DNA from: Caulobacter mirabilis
Lineage (GTDB): Bacteria; Pseudomonadota; Alphaproteobacteria; Caulobacterales; Caulobacteraceae
Reading direction: 5' to 3'
Length of the DNA: 64,000 nucleotides
Assembly (NCBI RefSeq): GCF_002749615.1
Contig: NZ_CP024201.1
Span: forward strand, 2,666,001-2,730,000
The notes under the pieces are model-generated. The model searched no databases. It saw nothing but the letters and a program-made list of their open reading frames with translations, and was not told where the DNA came from. The position numbers were made by a program, and so were the translations under genes. Shown piece by piece: positions 9,683-18,759 of this stretch; positions within the stretch are counted from its first letter, which is position 1; every line of letters begins with the position of its first letter.

Positions 9683-11178
9683 CGATCCTGGGACAGACGA
9701 GCGACCGCTACGTCCAGCCCGTCCGGGACCCTGAGGACGACACGCTCAGGCTCGAGTGCGGCGTCTTCGGCGTCTTCGGCGCCCGCGACGCGGCCGCCGT
9801 GACCGCCCTGGGCCTCCACGCCCTTCAGCACCGCGGCCAGGAGGCCTGCGGCATCGCCGCCTTCGACGGCAAGAGCTTCCATACCGAGCGCCACCTGGGC
9901 CACGTCGGCGACGCCTTCACCGGCGACGACCTGATCGACCGCCTCCCTGGCGCCTACGCCATCGGCCACACCCGCTACGCCACGGCCGGCGGCAGCGGCA
10001 TCCGCAACGTCCAGCCGATGTTCGCCGATCTCGAGGCCGGCGGCGTCGCCCTGGCCCACAACGGCAACCTGACCAACTTCCTGGCTCTGCGCGAACGCCT
10101 CGTCGGCGAAGGCGCCATCTTCCAGTCGACCAGCGACAGCGAGGTGATCCTTCACCTGATCGCCCGCTCGCGGAAGGCCCGCATCATCGACCGCTTCATC
10201 GACGCGGTCTCGCAGATCGAGGGCGGCTACGCCCTGATCGCCCTGACCAACAAGAAGCTGATCGGCGTCCGCGACCCGCTGGGCATCCGCCCGCTGGTTC
10301 TGGGCGACCTCGGCGGCAAGCCGGTGCTGGCGTCGGAGACCTGCGCCCTCGACATGATCGGCGCGACCTTCGTGCGCGACATCGAGAACGGCGAGATGGT
10401 GGTGATCACCGACGCCGGCGTCGAGAGCCTCAAGCCCTTCCCCGAGCAGAAGGCGCGTCCCTGCGTCTTCGAATACGTCTACTTCGCCCGCCCCGACAGC
10501 GTGGTGAACGGCCGGCCGGTCTACGACGTGCGCAAGCGCATGGGCATGCGCCTGGCCCAGGAGACCCCGGCCGAGGCCGACGTGGTCGTGCCGGTGCCCG
10601 ACAGCGGCGTGCCCGCCGCCCTCGGCTACGCCCAGGCCAGCGGCGTGCCCTACGAGCTGGGCATCATCCGCAGCCACTTCGTGGGCCGCACCTTCATCCA
10701 GCCGACCCAGGGCGTCCGCGAACTGGGCGTGCGCATGAAGCACAGCCCCAACCGCGCGGTGCTGGCCGGCAAGCGGGTCGTGCTGATCGACGACTCGATC
10801 GTGCGCGGCACCACCAGCCGCAAGATCGTCCGCATGGTCCGCGAGGCCGGCGCCAAGGAGGTTCACCTGCGTTCGGCCAGCCCGCCGATCATGTGGCCGG
10901 ACTTCTACGGCATCGACATGCCCGACCGCGACAAGCTGCTGGCGGCCCGCAAGTCGCTCGCCGAGATGACCCGCTTCCTGGAGGTGGACAGCCTGGGCTT
11001 CCTCTCGGTCGAAGGCCTGTACTGGGCGCTGGAAGCCGGTCCGCGCGATCCGGCCCAGCCGCAGTTCACCGATCACTACTTCACCGGCGATTACCCGACC
11101 CGCCTGCTGGATCGCGAGATCGCCGAAGGCGGCGGCGACGCGGCGGCCAAACAGCTGTCGTTCCTGGTCAGCGCCTGA
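9679..11178 (+). CDS. purF: Amidophosphoribosyltransferase
   Basis: First committed step of purine synthesis: glutamine and PRPP to 5-phosphoribosylamine. 499 aa. The Ntn glutaminase nucleophile is Cys27 in LECGVFGVFG, so a 26-residue propeptide must be removed. The glutaminase half includes GHTRYATAG and HNGNLTN. The phosphoribosyltransferase half carries the PRPP loop VVLIDDSIVRGT at 367-378. The late cysteines that hold the Fe-S cluster in Bacillus-type enzymes are not visible, so it may lack a cluster. Translationally coupled to cvpA. Confidence 0.96.
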   Translation: MTILGQTSDRYVQPVRDPEDDTLRLECGVFGVFGARDAAAVTALGLHALQHRGQEACGIAAFDGKSFHTERHLGHVGDAFTGDDLIDRLPGAYAIGHTRYATAGGSGIRNVQPMFADLEAGGVALAHNGNLTNFLALRERLVGEGAIFQSTSDSEVILHLIARSRKARIIDRFIDAVSQIEGGYALIALTNKKLIGVRDPLGIRPLVLGDLGGKPVLASETCALDMIGATFVRDIENGEMVVITDAGVESLKPFPEQKARPCVFEYVYFARPDSVVNGRPVYDVRKRMGMRLAQETPAEADVVVPVPDSGVPAALGYAQASGVPYELGIIRSHFVGRTFIQPTQGVRELGVRMKHSPNRAVLAGKRVVLIDDSIVRGTTSRKIVRMVREAGAKEVHLRSASPPIMWPDFYGIDMPDRDKLLAARKSLAEMTRFLEVDSLGFLSVEGLYWALEAGPRDPAQPQFTDHYFTGDYPTRLLDREIAEGGGDAAAKQLSFLVSA

Positions 11179-11260
11179 GGTCAGTTTCCGACTGACAGGC
11201 GCCGCCCGTTGAACGACAGTGGGCGGACGAGCATTGCGGCTCGCGTGTCGGGAGCGGCCC

Positions 11261-13447
11261 ATGACCACCAGTACGGCCGGCCGGCCTCCCGCCGGGGGCG
11301 ATGATGCCGGCATGACCACGCCCGACCTGACGGCCTGCGATCGCGAGCCCATCCATATCCCCGGCGCCATCCAGCCTCACGGCGTGATGCTGGTCGTCGC
11401 CCGCGACACGCTGGAAATCCGGCACGCCGCGGGCGAGGTCGGCGGCAAGCTCGGTCATCCAGAATGGCGGGGCCTGGCGCTGGGCGCGGTGATCGGCGAC
11501 GCCCTGGCGCTGCGCGCCGCGGCGCTGACCCAGTCCGGCGTGAAGGGCGGGTTCGTCGGGCAGCTGGAGACGCCGGCCGGCCCGCTGGACGTCGTCGCGC
11601 ACACCCTCGGGGACGCGCTGATCGTCGAGCTTGAGCCGGGCGCCGAGCCCCGGCCCGCTCCGCACCTTCTGGGCGGTCTGGAGGCCGCCGCCGCCGCCTT
11701 CGAGCGCTCACCATCGCTGCAGGCGCTGTGCGAGCGCGCCGCGATCGAATTCCGGCGGCTGACCGGTTTCGACCGGGTGATGATCTACCGGTTCAAGGAC
11801 GACGGCGTCGGCGCCGTGCTGGCCGAGGACCGGGCCGACCATCTGTCGTCCTTCCTGAACCACCACTTCCCCGGCTCCGACATCCCGGCCCAGGCCCGGG
11901 CGCTCTACGTCCGGAACCTGGTCCGCGTGATCCCGGACTCCGCCTACCGCCCGGCCCCGCTGTCGCCTCCCTGGGCGGGCGAGACGCCGCTCGACATGAG
12001 CGACTGCGCTCTGCGCAGCGTGTCCCCCGTCCATTTGCAGTACCTCCGCAACATGGGGGTCGCGGCCTCCGCGTCGGTCTCGATCGTGCGCGACGGCCGG
12101 CTGTGGGGCCTGATCGCCTGCCATCACGGCTCGCCCAGACTGCTGCCCTATGAGACCCGCGTCGCCTGCCGGGCGCTGGCCGCCGCCCTCGCCCGTCAGA
12201 TCCGCGCGAAGGAAGAGGCCCAGCTGTACCGCGAGCGAATCCGGTTGCGCCTGCTCGAGGACGAACTGCTCGCCCAGTTCGATCCCGAAGGCGTCACCGA
12301 CGCCGGCCTGGCCCGCAGCCTGACCGACATCCGCAAGCTGCTCGACGCCGACGGCGTCGCGGTGCTGCGCGCCGGCATGCTCTGGGCCGAAGGCGCCTGC
12401 CCCTCGGAGATTCAGGTCCGCGACCTGGCGGCCTGGGTCCTGGAAGGCGACGGCGAACCTCGTACGACGGACCGTCTGGGCGAGGCGCACCCGCCCGCCC
12501 AATGCTATGCCGACCGGGCCAGCGGCCTCGCCTCCGTCGTCGTCAGCGCCGATGAGCCCTTCGTCCTCCTTTGGTTCCGAGCCGAGCAGGTCGAGGTCAT
12601 CAACTGGGCCGGCAATCCCCACAAGGCGATCGAACCCGACGCGGAAGGCGCCCTGACTCCCCGCGCCTCGTTCGAGGCCTGGCGGGAGACGGTGCGCGGC
12701 CGATCGCGGCGCTGGAGCCTGGCCGAACTGGAGACCATCGGCCGTTTCCGCGACGCCCTGCGTGAAGCCCGACAGCGCCATCGCCTGCGCGAACTGAATC
12801 AGCGGCTGGCCGACATGGTGTCCGACAAGGAAGCGCTGCTGCTGCAGAAGGAAGTGCTGATCAAGGAAGCAAACCATCGCATCCAGAACAGCCTGCAGCT
12901 GGTGTCCAGCTTCCTTGCGCTGCAGGCGCGGTCGCTGGACGAAGAGGCTCTCCGCGCTCCGCTGGAGGAGGCCGGACGGCGGCTGCACGCCGTGGCGCTG
13001 GTGCATCGCCGCCTCTATCGCGCCGACCAGATCGAGACCGTCGACCTCGGACGCTACATCGAGGACCTGATCGGCGAGATGCTCGGTTCGATGGGCCCCG
13101 AATGGGTCGGTCAGGTCACGCTCGACCTTCAGCCCGTCACCGTCCCGACCGACCGCGCCGTGCCGCTCGGGTTGGTGCTGACGGAGCTGGTGATCAACGC
13201 AAACAAGTACGCCTATGACGGCGAACCCGGACCGATCGTCGTCTCGCTGGAGCACCACGGCCCCGATCTGCATCTGATCGTCGCCGATCGAGGTCGCGGC
13301 GCAAGCAACAGCGCCGGCGGCTTCGGCAGCCGGATGATGGCGGCCATGGTCCAGCAGCTCGGCGGCCGCATCGAGCATCTGCCCAACGATCCGGGCCTGC
13401 GAACCCTGCTCGTCGCCCCGATCGTTTCGGCCGGGACCGAAAGATGA
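11261..13447 (+). CDS. Bacteriophytochrome histidine kinase (PAS-GAF-PHY-HisKA_2)
   Basis: Red/far-red light sensor kinase. 728 aa from the ATG at 11261; starts at 11219 and 11312 are also open. The biliverdin-binding cysteine is Cys26 in CDREPIHIPGAIQPHG (PAS). The GAF domain holds the FPGSDIP motif at 203-209. The PHY domain carries the tongue motif PRASF at 467-471. The transmitter is of the HisKA_2 type, with phospho-acceptor His539 in KEANHRIQNSLQL, and ends in a HATPase domain (LVINANKYAYDGEP, VADRGRG). No receiver domain is attached and no response regulator or haem oxygenase is adjacent, so partner and chromophore supply must lie elsewhere. Spacing to the next gene is about 35 bases. 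Confidence 0.93.
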   Translation: MTTSTAGRPPAGGDDAGMTTPDLTACDREPIHIPGAIQPHGVMLVVARDTLEIRHAAGEVGGKLGHPEWRGLALGAVIGDALALRAAALTQSGVKGGFVGQLETPAGPLDVVAHTLGDALIVELEPGAEPRPAPHLLGGLEAAAAAFERSPSLQALCERAAIEFRRLTGFDRVMIYRFKDDGVGAVLAEDRADHLSSFLNHHFPGSDIPAQARALYVRNLVRVIPDSAYRPAPLSPPWAGETPLDMSDCALRSVSPVHLQYLRNMGVAASASVSIVRDGRLWGLIACHHGSPRLLPYETRVACRALAAALARQIRAKEEAQLYRERIRLRLLEDELLAQFDPEGVTDAGLARSLTDIRKLLDADGVAVLRAGMLWAEGACPSEIQVRDLAAWVLEGDGEPRTTDRLGEAHPPAQCYADRASGLASVVVSADEPFVLLWFRAEQVEVINWAGNPHKAIEPDAEGALTPRASFEAWRETVRGRSRRWSLAELETIGRFRDALREARQRHRLRELNQRLADMVSDKEALLLQKEVLIKEANHRIQNSLQLVSSFLALQARSLDEEALRAPLEEAGRRLHAVALVHRRLYRADQIETVDLGRYIEDLIGEMLGSMGPEWVGQVTLDLQPVTVPTDRAVPLGLVLTELVINANKYAYDGEPGPIVVSLEHHGPDLHLIVADRGRGASNSAGGFGSRMMAAMVQQLGGRIEHLPNDPGLRTLLVAPIVSAGTER

Positions 13448-13481
13448 GCGCGGCGGCTTGCGGAGGCCGCTGCGGACGGCC

Positions 13482-14489
13482 ATGCAGGACGAAATGAGCA
13501 AAGCAAGCGCCTGGCTGAAGCCTGATCCCTACATCATCGCCATCCTGCTGATGGTGGTTCTGGCCAGCCTCCTGCCGGTGCGCGGCGAGGCGGCGATCTG
13601 GTTCAGCTGGCTGACCAAGGCGGCCATCGCCCTGCTGTTCTTCCTGCACGGCGCCCGTCTGCCACGCGAGCACGTCATCGCCGGCCTGGTTCACTGGCGG
13701 CTGCATCTGCTGGTGCTCGGCTCGACCTTCCTGCTGTTCCCCCTGCTGGGTCTGGGCCTCGTCCAGTTGCCGACCTGGCTCCTGCCGGAACAGCTGGCGG
13801 CCGGCGTGCTGTACCTCTGCCTGCTGCCCTCGACGGTGCAGTCCTCGATCGCCTTCACCTCGCAGGCGCGGGGCAACGTCGCCGCCGCGGTCGTCGCGGC
13901 CTCGACCTCGAACCTGATCGGGGTGGTGCTGACGCCGCTGCTGGTCGGCCTGTTCCTGCACACCACCACCGGCGGCATCTCGCTGAAGGCGATCCAGGAT
14001 GTCGCCGTCCAGATCCTGCTGCCGTTCACCGTCGGCCAGCTGGTCCGCCCCTGGGTTCAGGGCTGGGTCCAGCGCCACGCCAAGCTGGTCAGCTACACCG
14101 ACCGCGGCTCGATCCTGATGGTCGTCTACGGCGCCTTCAGCGCGGCCGTGGTCGGCGGCCTGTGGAAGCAGGTCAGCGCGCTGGAGTTGACCGTCCTGCT
14201 GGTCATCTGCGTCGTGTTGCTGGCGGTGGTGTTGGTCGTCACCCGCCAGGCCGCCCGGCTGATGAAGTTCTCCAAGGAGGACGAGATCGTCGTCGTCTTC
14301 TGCGGCTCCAAGAAGGGCCTGGCCACCGGCGTCCCCATGGCCAGCATCCTGTTTCCGGCGGCCACGGTGGGCTTCATCGTCCTGCCGGTGATGCTCTTCC
14401 ACCAGATCCAGCTGATGGCCTGCGCCGTGATCGCGCAGAGATACGGCGCGAGGCCCGGCGATCAGGCGGAGACGCGGAGCGCTTCATAG
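13482..14489 (+). CDS. SBF-like (bile acid:sodium symporter family) transporter
   Basis: 335-aa inner-membrane protein with nine or ten hydrophobic helices spread over the full length. It resembles the SBF-like branch of the BASS family (motifs LLPSTVQSSIAFTSQARGN near residue 120 and VVFCGSKKGLATGVPMA near 280). The substrate is unknown; relatives move organic anions with sodium. Starts at 13458 (TTG) and 13494 (ATG) are alternatives to the ATG at 13482. Its 3' end overlaps the convergent 107-aa gene by 28 bases. Confidence 0.85.
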   Translation: MQDEMSKASAWLKPDPYIIAILLMVVLASLLPVRGEAAIWFSWLTKAAIALLFFLHGARLPREHVIAGLVHWRLHLLVLGSTFLLFPLLGLGLVQLPTWLLPEQLAAGVLYLCLLPSTVQSSIAFTSQARGNVAAAVVAASTSNLIGVVLTPLLVGLFLHTTTGGISLKAIQDVAVQILLPFTVGQLVRPWVQGWVQRHAKLVSYTDRGSILMVVYGAFSAAVVGGLWKQVSALELTVLLVICVVLLAVVLVVTRQAARLMKFSKEDEIVVVFCGSKKGLATGVPMASILFPAATVGFIVLPVMLFHQIQLMACAVIAQRYGARPGDQAETRSAS

Positions 14490-14785
14490 GCCTCCAGGGC
14501 GTCCGGATCGATCTCAACCGCCGTCCGCTCGGCCCAATGGGTGTTCGAACCCCGCTTCTTCACGCCGGAAACCCAGTACTCCTCCTGGGTCTCGACATCG
14601 AGGAAGTTGCCGCGCACGCCCGCGCCGCCGATCCCGGCCAGCTCACGGCCCCGGTAGTAGACCGTCTTTCCCGTGCGGGAGAACGTCACCCATCCGATGC
14701 GGGCGGCGACGCCATCGATGTCTCCGTCCTTGTTCTCGACGTACATCAGCCGCTTCTGCAGGCCGCGATTGAGCTGGTTCTTCAT
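14462..14785 (-). CDS. Conserved-looking small protein of unknown function
   Basis: I do not recognise the family. The 107-aa product starts MKNQLNRGLQKRLMYVENKD. It is soluble, with no signal peptide or membrane helix. The middle is strand-rich (RIGWVTFSRTGKTVYYRGREL, VETQEEYWVSGVKKRGSN), and it ends in an acidic helix (EIDPDALEAYEALRVSA). The reading frame has normal codon use and a clean start after GGGGGACAAGCC. It is divergent from the SDR gene and convergent with the SBF-like transporter. The TYWVSG/KKRGSNTHW-like pattern suggests a small beta-barrel fold, but this is a guess. Confidence 0.7.
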   Translation of the reverse strand: MKNQLNRGLQKRLMYVENKDGDIDGVAARIGWVTFSRTGKTVYYRGRELAGIGGAGVRGNFLDVETQEEYWVSGVKKRGSNTHWAERTAVEIDPDALEAYEALRVSA

Positions 14786-14869
14786 GGCTTGTCCCCCGGC
14801 CCGACGATATCCGTTCCGCGAACCGGCGCAAAGGATGACGCGGCCGGGCCGACCCGCTAGAAGCCGCGC

Positions 14870-15613
14870 ATGGATTCCAAGCCCCTGAACAACCGTATCG
14901 CCCTGGTCACCGGCGCCACGCGCGGCATCGGCCAGGCGGCCGCCCTGGGCCTCGCCCGCGCCGGCGCCCATGTCATCGCCCTGGGCCGCACCCAGGGCGG
15001 GCTGGAGGCCCTGGATGACCAGATCTTCGCCGAGACCGGCGCCCACGCCACCCTGGTCCCGATGGACCTGAAACAGCCGGAGACGCTGGACGCCCTGGGC
15101 GCCACCATCCACGAGCGCTGGGGCCGCCTGGACATCGTCGTCCACGCCGCGGCGGTGCTGGGCGGCATCAGCCCGACGGGCCATATCGATCCCAAGCGCT
15201 GGGACGAGACCCTGACCGTGAACCTGACCGCGACCTGGCGGCTGATCCGGGCGCTGGAGCCGCTGCTGAAGGCGTCGGACGCCGGCCGGGCCATCTTCCT
15301 GACCACGGGCCGTGTCGTACGCCCGAAGGCCTTCTGGGGGCCTTACGCGGCCACCAAGGCCGGCATGGAGGCGCTGGTGCGCTGCTGGGCCGACGAGGTC
15401 GAGCACACGCCGGTCCGCGCCGTCCTGCTGGACCCGAACCAGATGCGCACCCGCATGCGGGCCGAGGCCTATCCGGGCGAGGATCCGATGACCCTGCCGG
15501 AGCCGGCCGAGATCGCGCCCCTGGTCGTCCAGCTCGCCCAGGCGACGGACCTCGGCCTGCCCGACAGGCCGGTGGTGTTCAGCGACTGGAAGGCCGCCGG
15601 CGGCAAGCTCTAA
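14870..15613 (+). CDS. Short-chain dehydrogenase/reductase
   Basis: NAD(P)-dependent oxidoreductase of the classical SDR fold; substrate unknown. 247 aa. The cofactor motif TGATRGIG is at 14-21 and the active-site YAATK at 159-163. The position normally held by the catalytic Ser, 13 residues before Tyr159, is Thr146 (LTTGRVV), a rarer but probably functional substitution. The usual NNAG is HAAAV. It lies alone between the 107-aa gene (divergent) and der (convergent, 20-base gap). Confidence 0.9.
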   Translation: MDSKPLNNRIALVTGATRGIGQAAALGLARAGAHVIALGRTQGGLEALDDQIFAETGAHATLVPMDLKQPETLDALGATIHERWGRLDIVVHAAAVLGGISPTGHIDPKRWDETLTVNLTATWRLIRALEPLLKASDAGRAIFLTTGRVVRPKAFWGPYAATKAGMEALVRCWADEVEHTPVRAVLLDPNQMRTRMRAEAYPGEDPMTLPEPAEIAPLVVQLAQATDLGLPDRPVVFSDWKAAGGKL

Positions 15614-15633
15614 GCCTTCCCTGGAAGGGACGG

Positions 15634-17259
15634 CTACTTCTTCTTGCCGCCCTTCTTGGTGGAGGCGCCGCCGCGCAGCTTGGCGATGCCGGCGCGACCG
15701 CCCTTGGCCCCCATCGACTTCGTGTACTTCGCCGCGGCCGCGGCGCGAGCCTTGGCCGCCTTGACGCCGGTGGGGCGCGGCGGGACAGCCTTGGGCTTCA
15801 CCGGCGGTCCGCCGGCGGCCAGGGCCTCCGCGCGCTCGGCGCGCGCCTCGGCGGCGAGCGCCTGGGCCTTTTCCTTCTTGGCCTTGCCGCCCTGCTGGAA
15901 CGACGGCGCGCCGCCCTTCTCCTCGCCTTCGGCGTAGGGATTGCGGTTGCTCTTCAGCGTCACGCGGATCGGCACGCCGGGCAGGTCGAAGCTCTCGCGG
16001 AGACTGTTCACGAGGTAGCGGCGGTACTGCTCGGGCATCTGGTCGGCGCGGCTGGAGAACAGCACGAACGTCGGCGGACGGGCCTTGGTCTGGGCCATGT
16101 ACTTCGGCTTGATCCGACGACCGTTCACCGCCGGCGGCGGGTGGCGCTGGATGGCCATGGCCAGCCAGTCGTTGAGGTCGCGGGTCTTCACCTTCGTCGA
16201 CCAGTTCTCGTAGGTCTTCAGGATCGCCGGCATCAGCCGCTCCACGCCGCGGCCGTTGGCGGCGGACAGGGCGACGACCGGCGCGCCCCGCACCTGGGGC
16301 AGCATGCGCTCGGCGTGCTCGATGAAGGCCTTCAGCTGCGCCTGTGGGTCCTCGACCAGATCCCACTTGGCCAGGACGAAGACCAGCGCCCGCCCTTCTC
16401 GCTCGATCAGGTCGGCGATCTGCAGGTCCTGGATCTCGAACGGATGGGTGGCGTCCATCACCAGCAGCACCACCTCGGCGAAGGTGATGGCGCGGATGGT
16501 GTCGGACGTGGACATCTTCTCGAGCTTGTCCTGGACGCGGGCCTTGCGGCGCAGGCCGGCGGTGTCGACCAGGCGGACCTTCCGGCCGGCGTGCTCCCAC
16601 TCGACCGAGATCGAGTCGCGGGTGATCCCCGCCTCCGGCCCGGTGAGCATCCGGTCCTCGCCGATCAGCCGGTTGACCAGCGTCGACTTGCCTGCGTTCG
16701 GCCGGCCGACGATGGCGATGCGGATCGGCTTGTCGTCCTCCGCCTCCTCCTCCTCGGCGTTGGCCAGAGCCTCCTGGGCGACCAGGGCGGCGTAGAGTTC
16801 GGCCATGCCCTCCCCGTGCTCGCCCGACAGCGGCAGCGGCTCGCCGAAGCCCAGCGACCAGGCCTCCGCGATGCCGGCGTCGCCCTGCCGCCCCTCGGCC
16901 TTGTTGGCGGCCAGGATCACCGGCTTGTCGGTCAGGCGCAGGAGCTGGGCGAAGATCTCGTCGCCCGGGGTGATCCCCTCGCGCGAGTCGATCAGGAACA
17001 GGACGACCTGCGCTTCTTCGATGGCGCGCTCGGTCTGCTGACGCATGCGGGACTCGAGGCTCTCGTCGTGGGAGTCCTCGAAACCGGCGGTGTCGATCAG
17101 GGTCAGTTCCAGGTCGCCGAGGTTTCCCTTGGCGAAGCGACGGTCGCGGGTGACGCCGGGCTGGTCGTCGACGATGGCCAGCTTCTTGCCCGCCAGCCGG
17201 TTGAACAGCGTGGACTTGCCGACGTTCGGCCGGCCGACGATGGCGAGCTTGAGGGGCAT
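15634..17259 (-). CDS. der: Ribosome assembly GTPase Der (EngA)
   Basis: Essential tandem GTPase for 50S subunit maturation. 541 aa against the usual 440-490. The first G domain has GRPNVGKST at 8-16 and the second GRPNAGKST near 183-191; DTAG motifs occur in both. The KH-like C-terminal domain runs to about 455. The surplus length is a low-complexity Lys/Ala/Gly tail (about 460-541, ending STKKGGKKK), likely RNA-binding. I chose the ATG at 17259 because GRPNVGKST sits at the usual distance; the upstream 18 codons are not family-like. Confidence 0.95.
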   Translation of the reverse strand: MPLKLAIVGRPNVGKSTLFNRLAGKKLAIVDDQPGVTRDRRFAKGNLGDLELTLIDTAGFEDSHDESLESRMRQQTERAIEEAQVVLFLIDSREGITPGDEIFAQLLRLTDKPVILAANKAEGRQGDAGIAEAWSLGFGEPLPLSGEHGEGMAELYAALVAQEALANAEEEEAEDDKPIRIAIVGRPNAGKSTLVNRLIGEDRMLTGPEAGITRDSISVEWEHAGRKVRLVDTAGLRRKARVQDKLEKMSTSDTIRAITFAEVVLLVMDATHPFEIQDLQIADLIEREGRALVFVLAKWDLVEDPQAQLKAFIEHAERMLPQVRGAPVVALSAANGRGVERLMPAILKTYENWSTKVKTRDLNDWLAMAIQRHPPPAVNGRRIKPKYMAQTKARPPTFVLFSSRADQMPEQYRRYLVNSLRESFDLPGVPIRVTLKSNRNPYAEGEEKGGAPSFQQGGKAKKEKAQALAAEARAERAEALAAGGPPVKPKAVPPRPTGVKAAKARAAAAAKYTKSMGAKGGRAGIAKLRGGASTKKGGKKK

Positions 17260-17310
17260 GCGGAATTCAGTCTCAGGGGCGACGGATCGCCGGAAGATAG
17301 CAGATGCGGC

Positions 17311-17348
17311 CAAAAGAAAAGGGCGCAGCCCGCGGGGGCCGCGCCCTT
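17311..17348 (-). terminator. Rho-independent terminator downstream of bamB
   Basis: On the minus strand AAGGGCGC pairs with GCGCCCTT around a GC-rich loop, and a T-rich run (TTTTCTTTTG) follows. It sits 23 bases after the bamB stop and ahead of der, so the YfgM-like/bamB transcript probably ends here and der has its own promoter between 17260 and 17310. Confidence 0.8.
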
Positions 17349-17370
17349 ACCATGAAAGCGGGTCGAAAGA

Positions 17371-18759
17371 CTACCGGATGGCGACCAATTCGGCCTTGTC
17401 GGTGACGACGTAGACCGTGTCGCCGCCGGCGATCGGGGTGACCAAGGCCGGCCCGCCCAGATTGATCTCCTTCAGGAAATCGCCGGTCTTCGGGTTGAGG
17501 GCGATGGCCCTGCCGTCGCTGGAGACCACGATCAGGCGGTCGGAGGCCAGGATCGGTCCGGAGAACAGCGGACGGACCTTTTGCTTAGCCATGCCGAAGA
17601 ACAGCTTGCTCTTCTTGGCCGTGGCCAGACCGGCGTTGAGATCCTTGATCCAGTAGACCTGACCGCTCTCGCGCGAGGCGCAGATGACTTCACCCGCCTG
17701 CGAGATGACGTAGACGACGTCGCCGGCCGGCCAGGGCGTGGTGATCGAGGCGATCGGCAGGCTCCAGCGGGACTGGCCGCTGCGCAGGTCGATCGCGCCG
17801 AACACGCCCGAGTGGCTCGCGGCGTAGACGTCGCCCTGGTAGATCACCGGACGGCCAGCCACGTCGCGGATCTCCGACAGGGCGCTGGTCCGGCTGGCCT
17901 TGGCCAGGGTGTTGTTCCACAGGTCGTTGCCGTTGCCGGCCCGCAGCGCCACGACCTCGCCCGAGGCGAAGCCGGCGACGATGGTGTCGCCCTGGGCCGC
18001 CGGGCTGCTGGCCGCCAGGATACGCGCCGGCTCGACCAGGGCCTGGTAGGTCCAGGCTTGGGTTCCCGTGGCGACGTCGTAGGTCAGCATCTCGTTGTCG
18101 GTGTTGACCACATAGACGCGGCCCTGGGTGACGATCGGGGCGCCATGGATCGGCGCGCTCGAGTTCGTCTTCCATTCCAGGGCGCCGGTCGCGGCGTCCA
18201 GGCGGGCGACGTAGCGATAGCCGGACGACACATAGACCTTGCCGTCGGCGTAGGCGACGCCGCCGCCGAAGGCCTGCTTGTCGCGGCGGGTGCGGTTCTC
18301 GGGCGGCTTGCGCCAGATCACCGAACCGGTGCGCGCATCGACCGCCGCCACTTCGCCCTCGGCGTCCATGACGTAGATTCGGCCGTCGGCGTAGACCGGC
18401 GGGGCCAGCAGATGCAGCGCCCGGTTCGACCCCTTGCCGAAACCCTTGCGCCAGGCCACGTCGAAGCTGGCCGCAGCCTGGACGTGATCGACGACCACGT
18501 CGGGCGCGCCGCCCGGCTGGGGCCAGTTGGCGATCGCCGTCGCGGGCGGCAGGTTGAAATCGGCGCCCTTCAGCGATTCCGACGCCTCGACCTTCTGGTC
18601 GAAGGCGACGATCGAGATCCGCCGGCCGTCGGTCGCGACTTCCTTGTTCTCGTTCTTCTTGAAGGGGTTGAGATTGCTGACCGAGCCGAGGGTCGAACAG
18701 CCCGCGAGCGCCAGGGCGCTCGCGGCGATAACGGCGACGCCGCCGATACGTTTGGTCAT
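17371..18759 (-). CDS. bamB: Outer-membrane assembly lipoprotein BamB (PQQ-like beta-propeller)
   Basis: Scaffold lipoprotein of the BAM machine that folds outer-membrane proteins. 462 aa, longer than E. coli BamB (392). The lipobox LAGC puts the acylated cysteine at Cys21. An Asn/Lys linker follows, then repeated propeller blades with the W-D/AXDXXTG patterns (VDARTGSVIW, LDAATGALEW, LRSGQSRW, LNPKTGDFLKE). ATGA overlap with the upstream TPR gene means translational coupling. That gene pair next to der is the same neighbourhood as yfgM-bamB-der in E. coli. Confidence 0.93.
   Translation of the reverse strand: MTKRIGGVAVIAASALALAGCSTLGSVSNLNPFKKNENKEVATDGRRISIVAFDQKVEASESLKGADFNLPPATAIANWPQPGGAPDVVVDHVQAAASFDVAWRKGFGKGSNRALHLLAPPVYADGRIYVMDAEGEVAAVDARTGSVIWRKPPENRTRRDKQAFGGGVAYADGKVYVSSGYRYVARLDAATGALEWKTNSSAPIHGAPIVTQGRVYVVNTDNEMLTYDVATGTQAWTYQALVEPARILAASSPAAQGDTIVAGFASGEVVALRAGNGNDLWNNTLAKASRTSALSEIRDVAGRPVIYQGDVYAASHSGVFGAIDLRSGQSRWSLPIASITTPWPAGDVVYVISQAGEVICASRESGQVYWIKDLNAGLATAKKSKLFFGMAKQKVRPLFSGPILASDRLIVVSSDGRAIALNPKTGDFLKEINLGGPALVTPIAGGDTVYVVTDKAELVAIR

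Noticed and set aside
15615..15628. Hairpin CCTTCC-CT-GGAAGG between the SDR and der genes
   Set aside because: The loop of two bases is too tight and no T run follows on either strand, so a terminator call is not supported.
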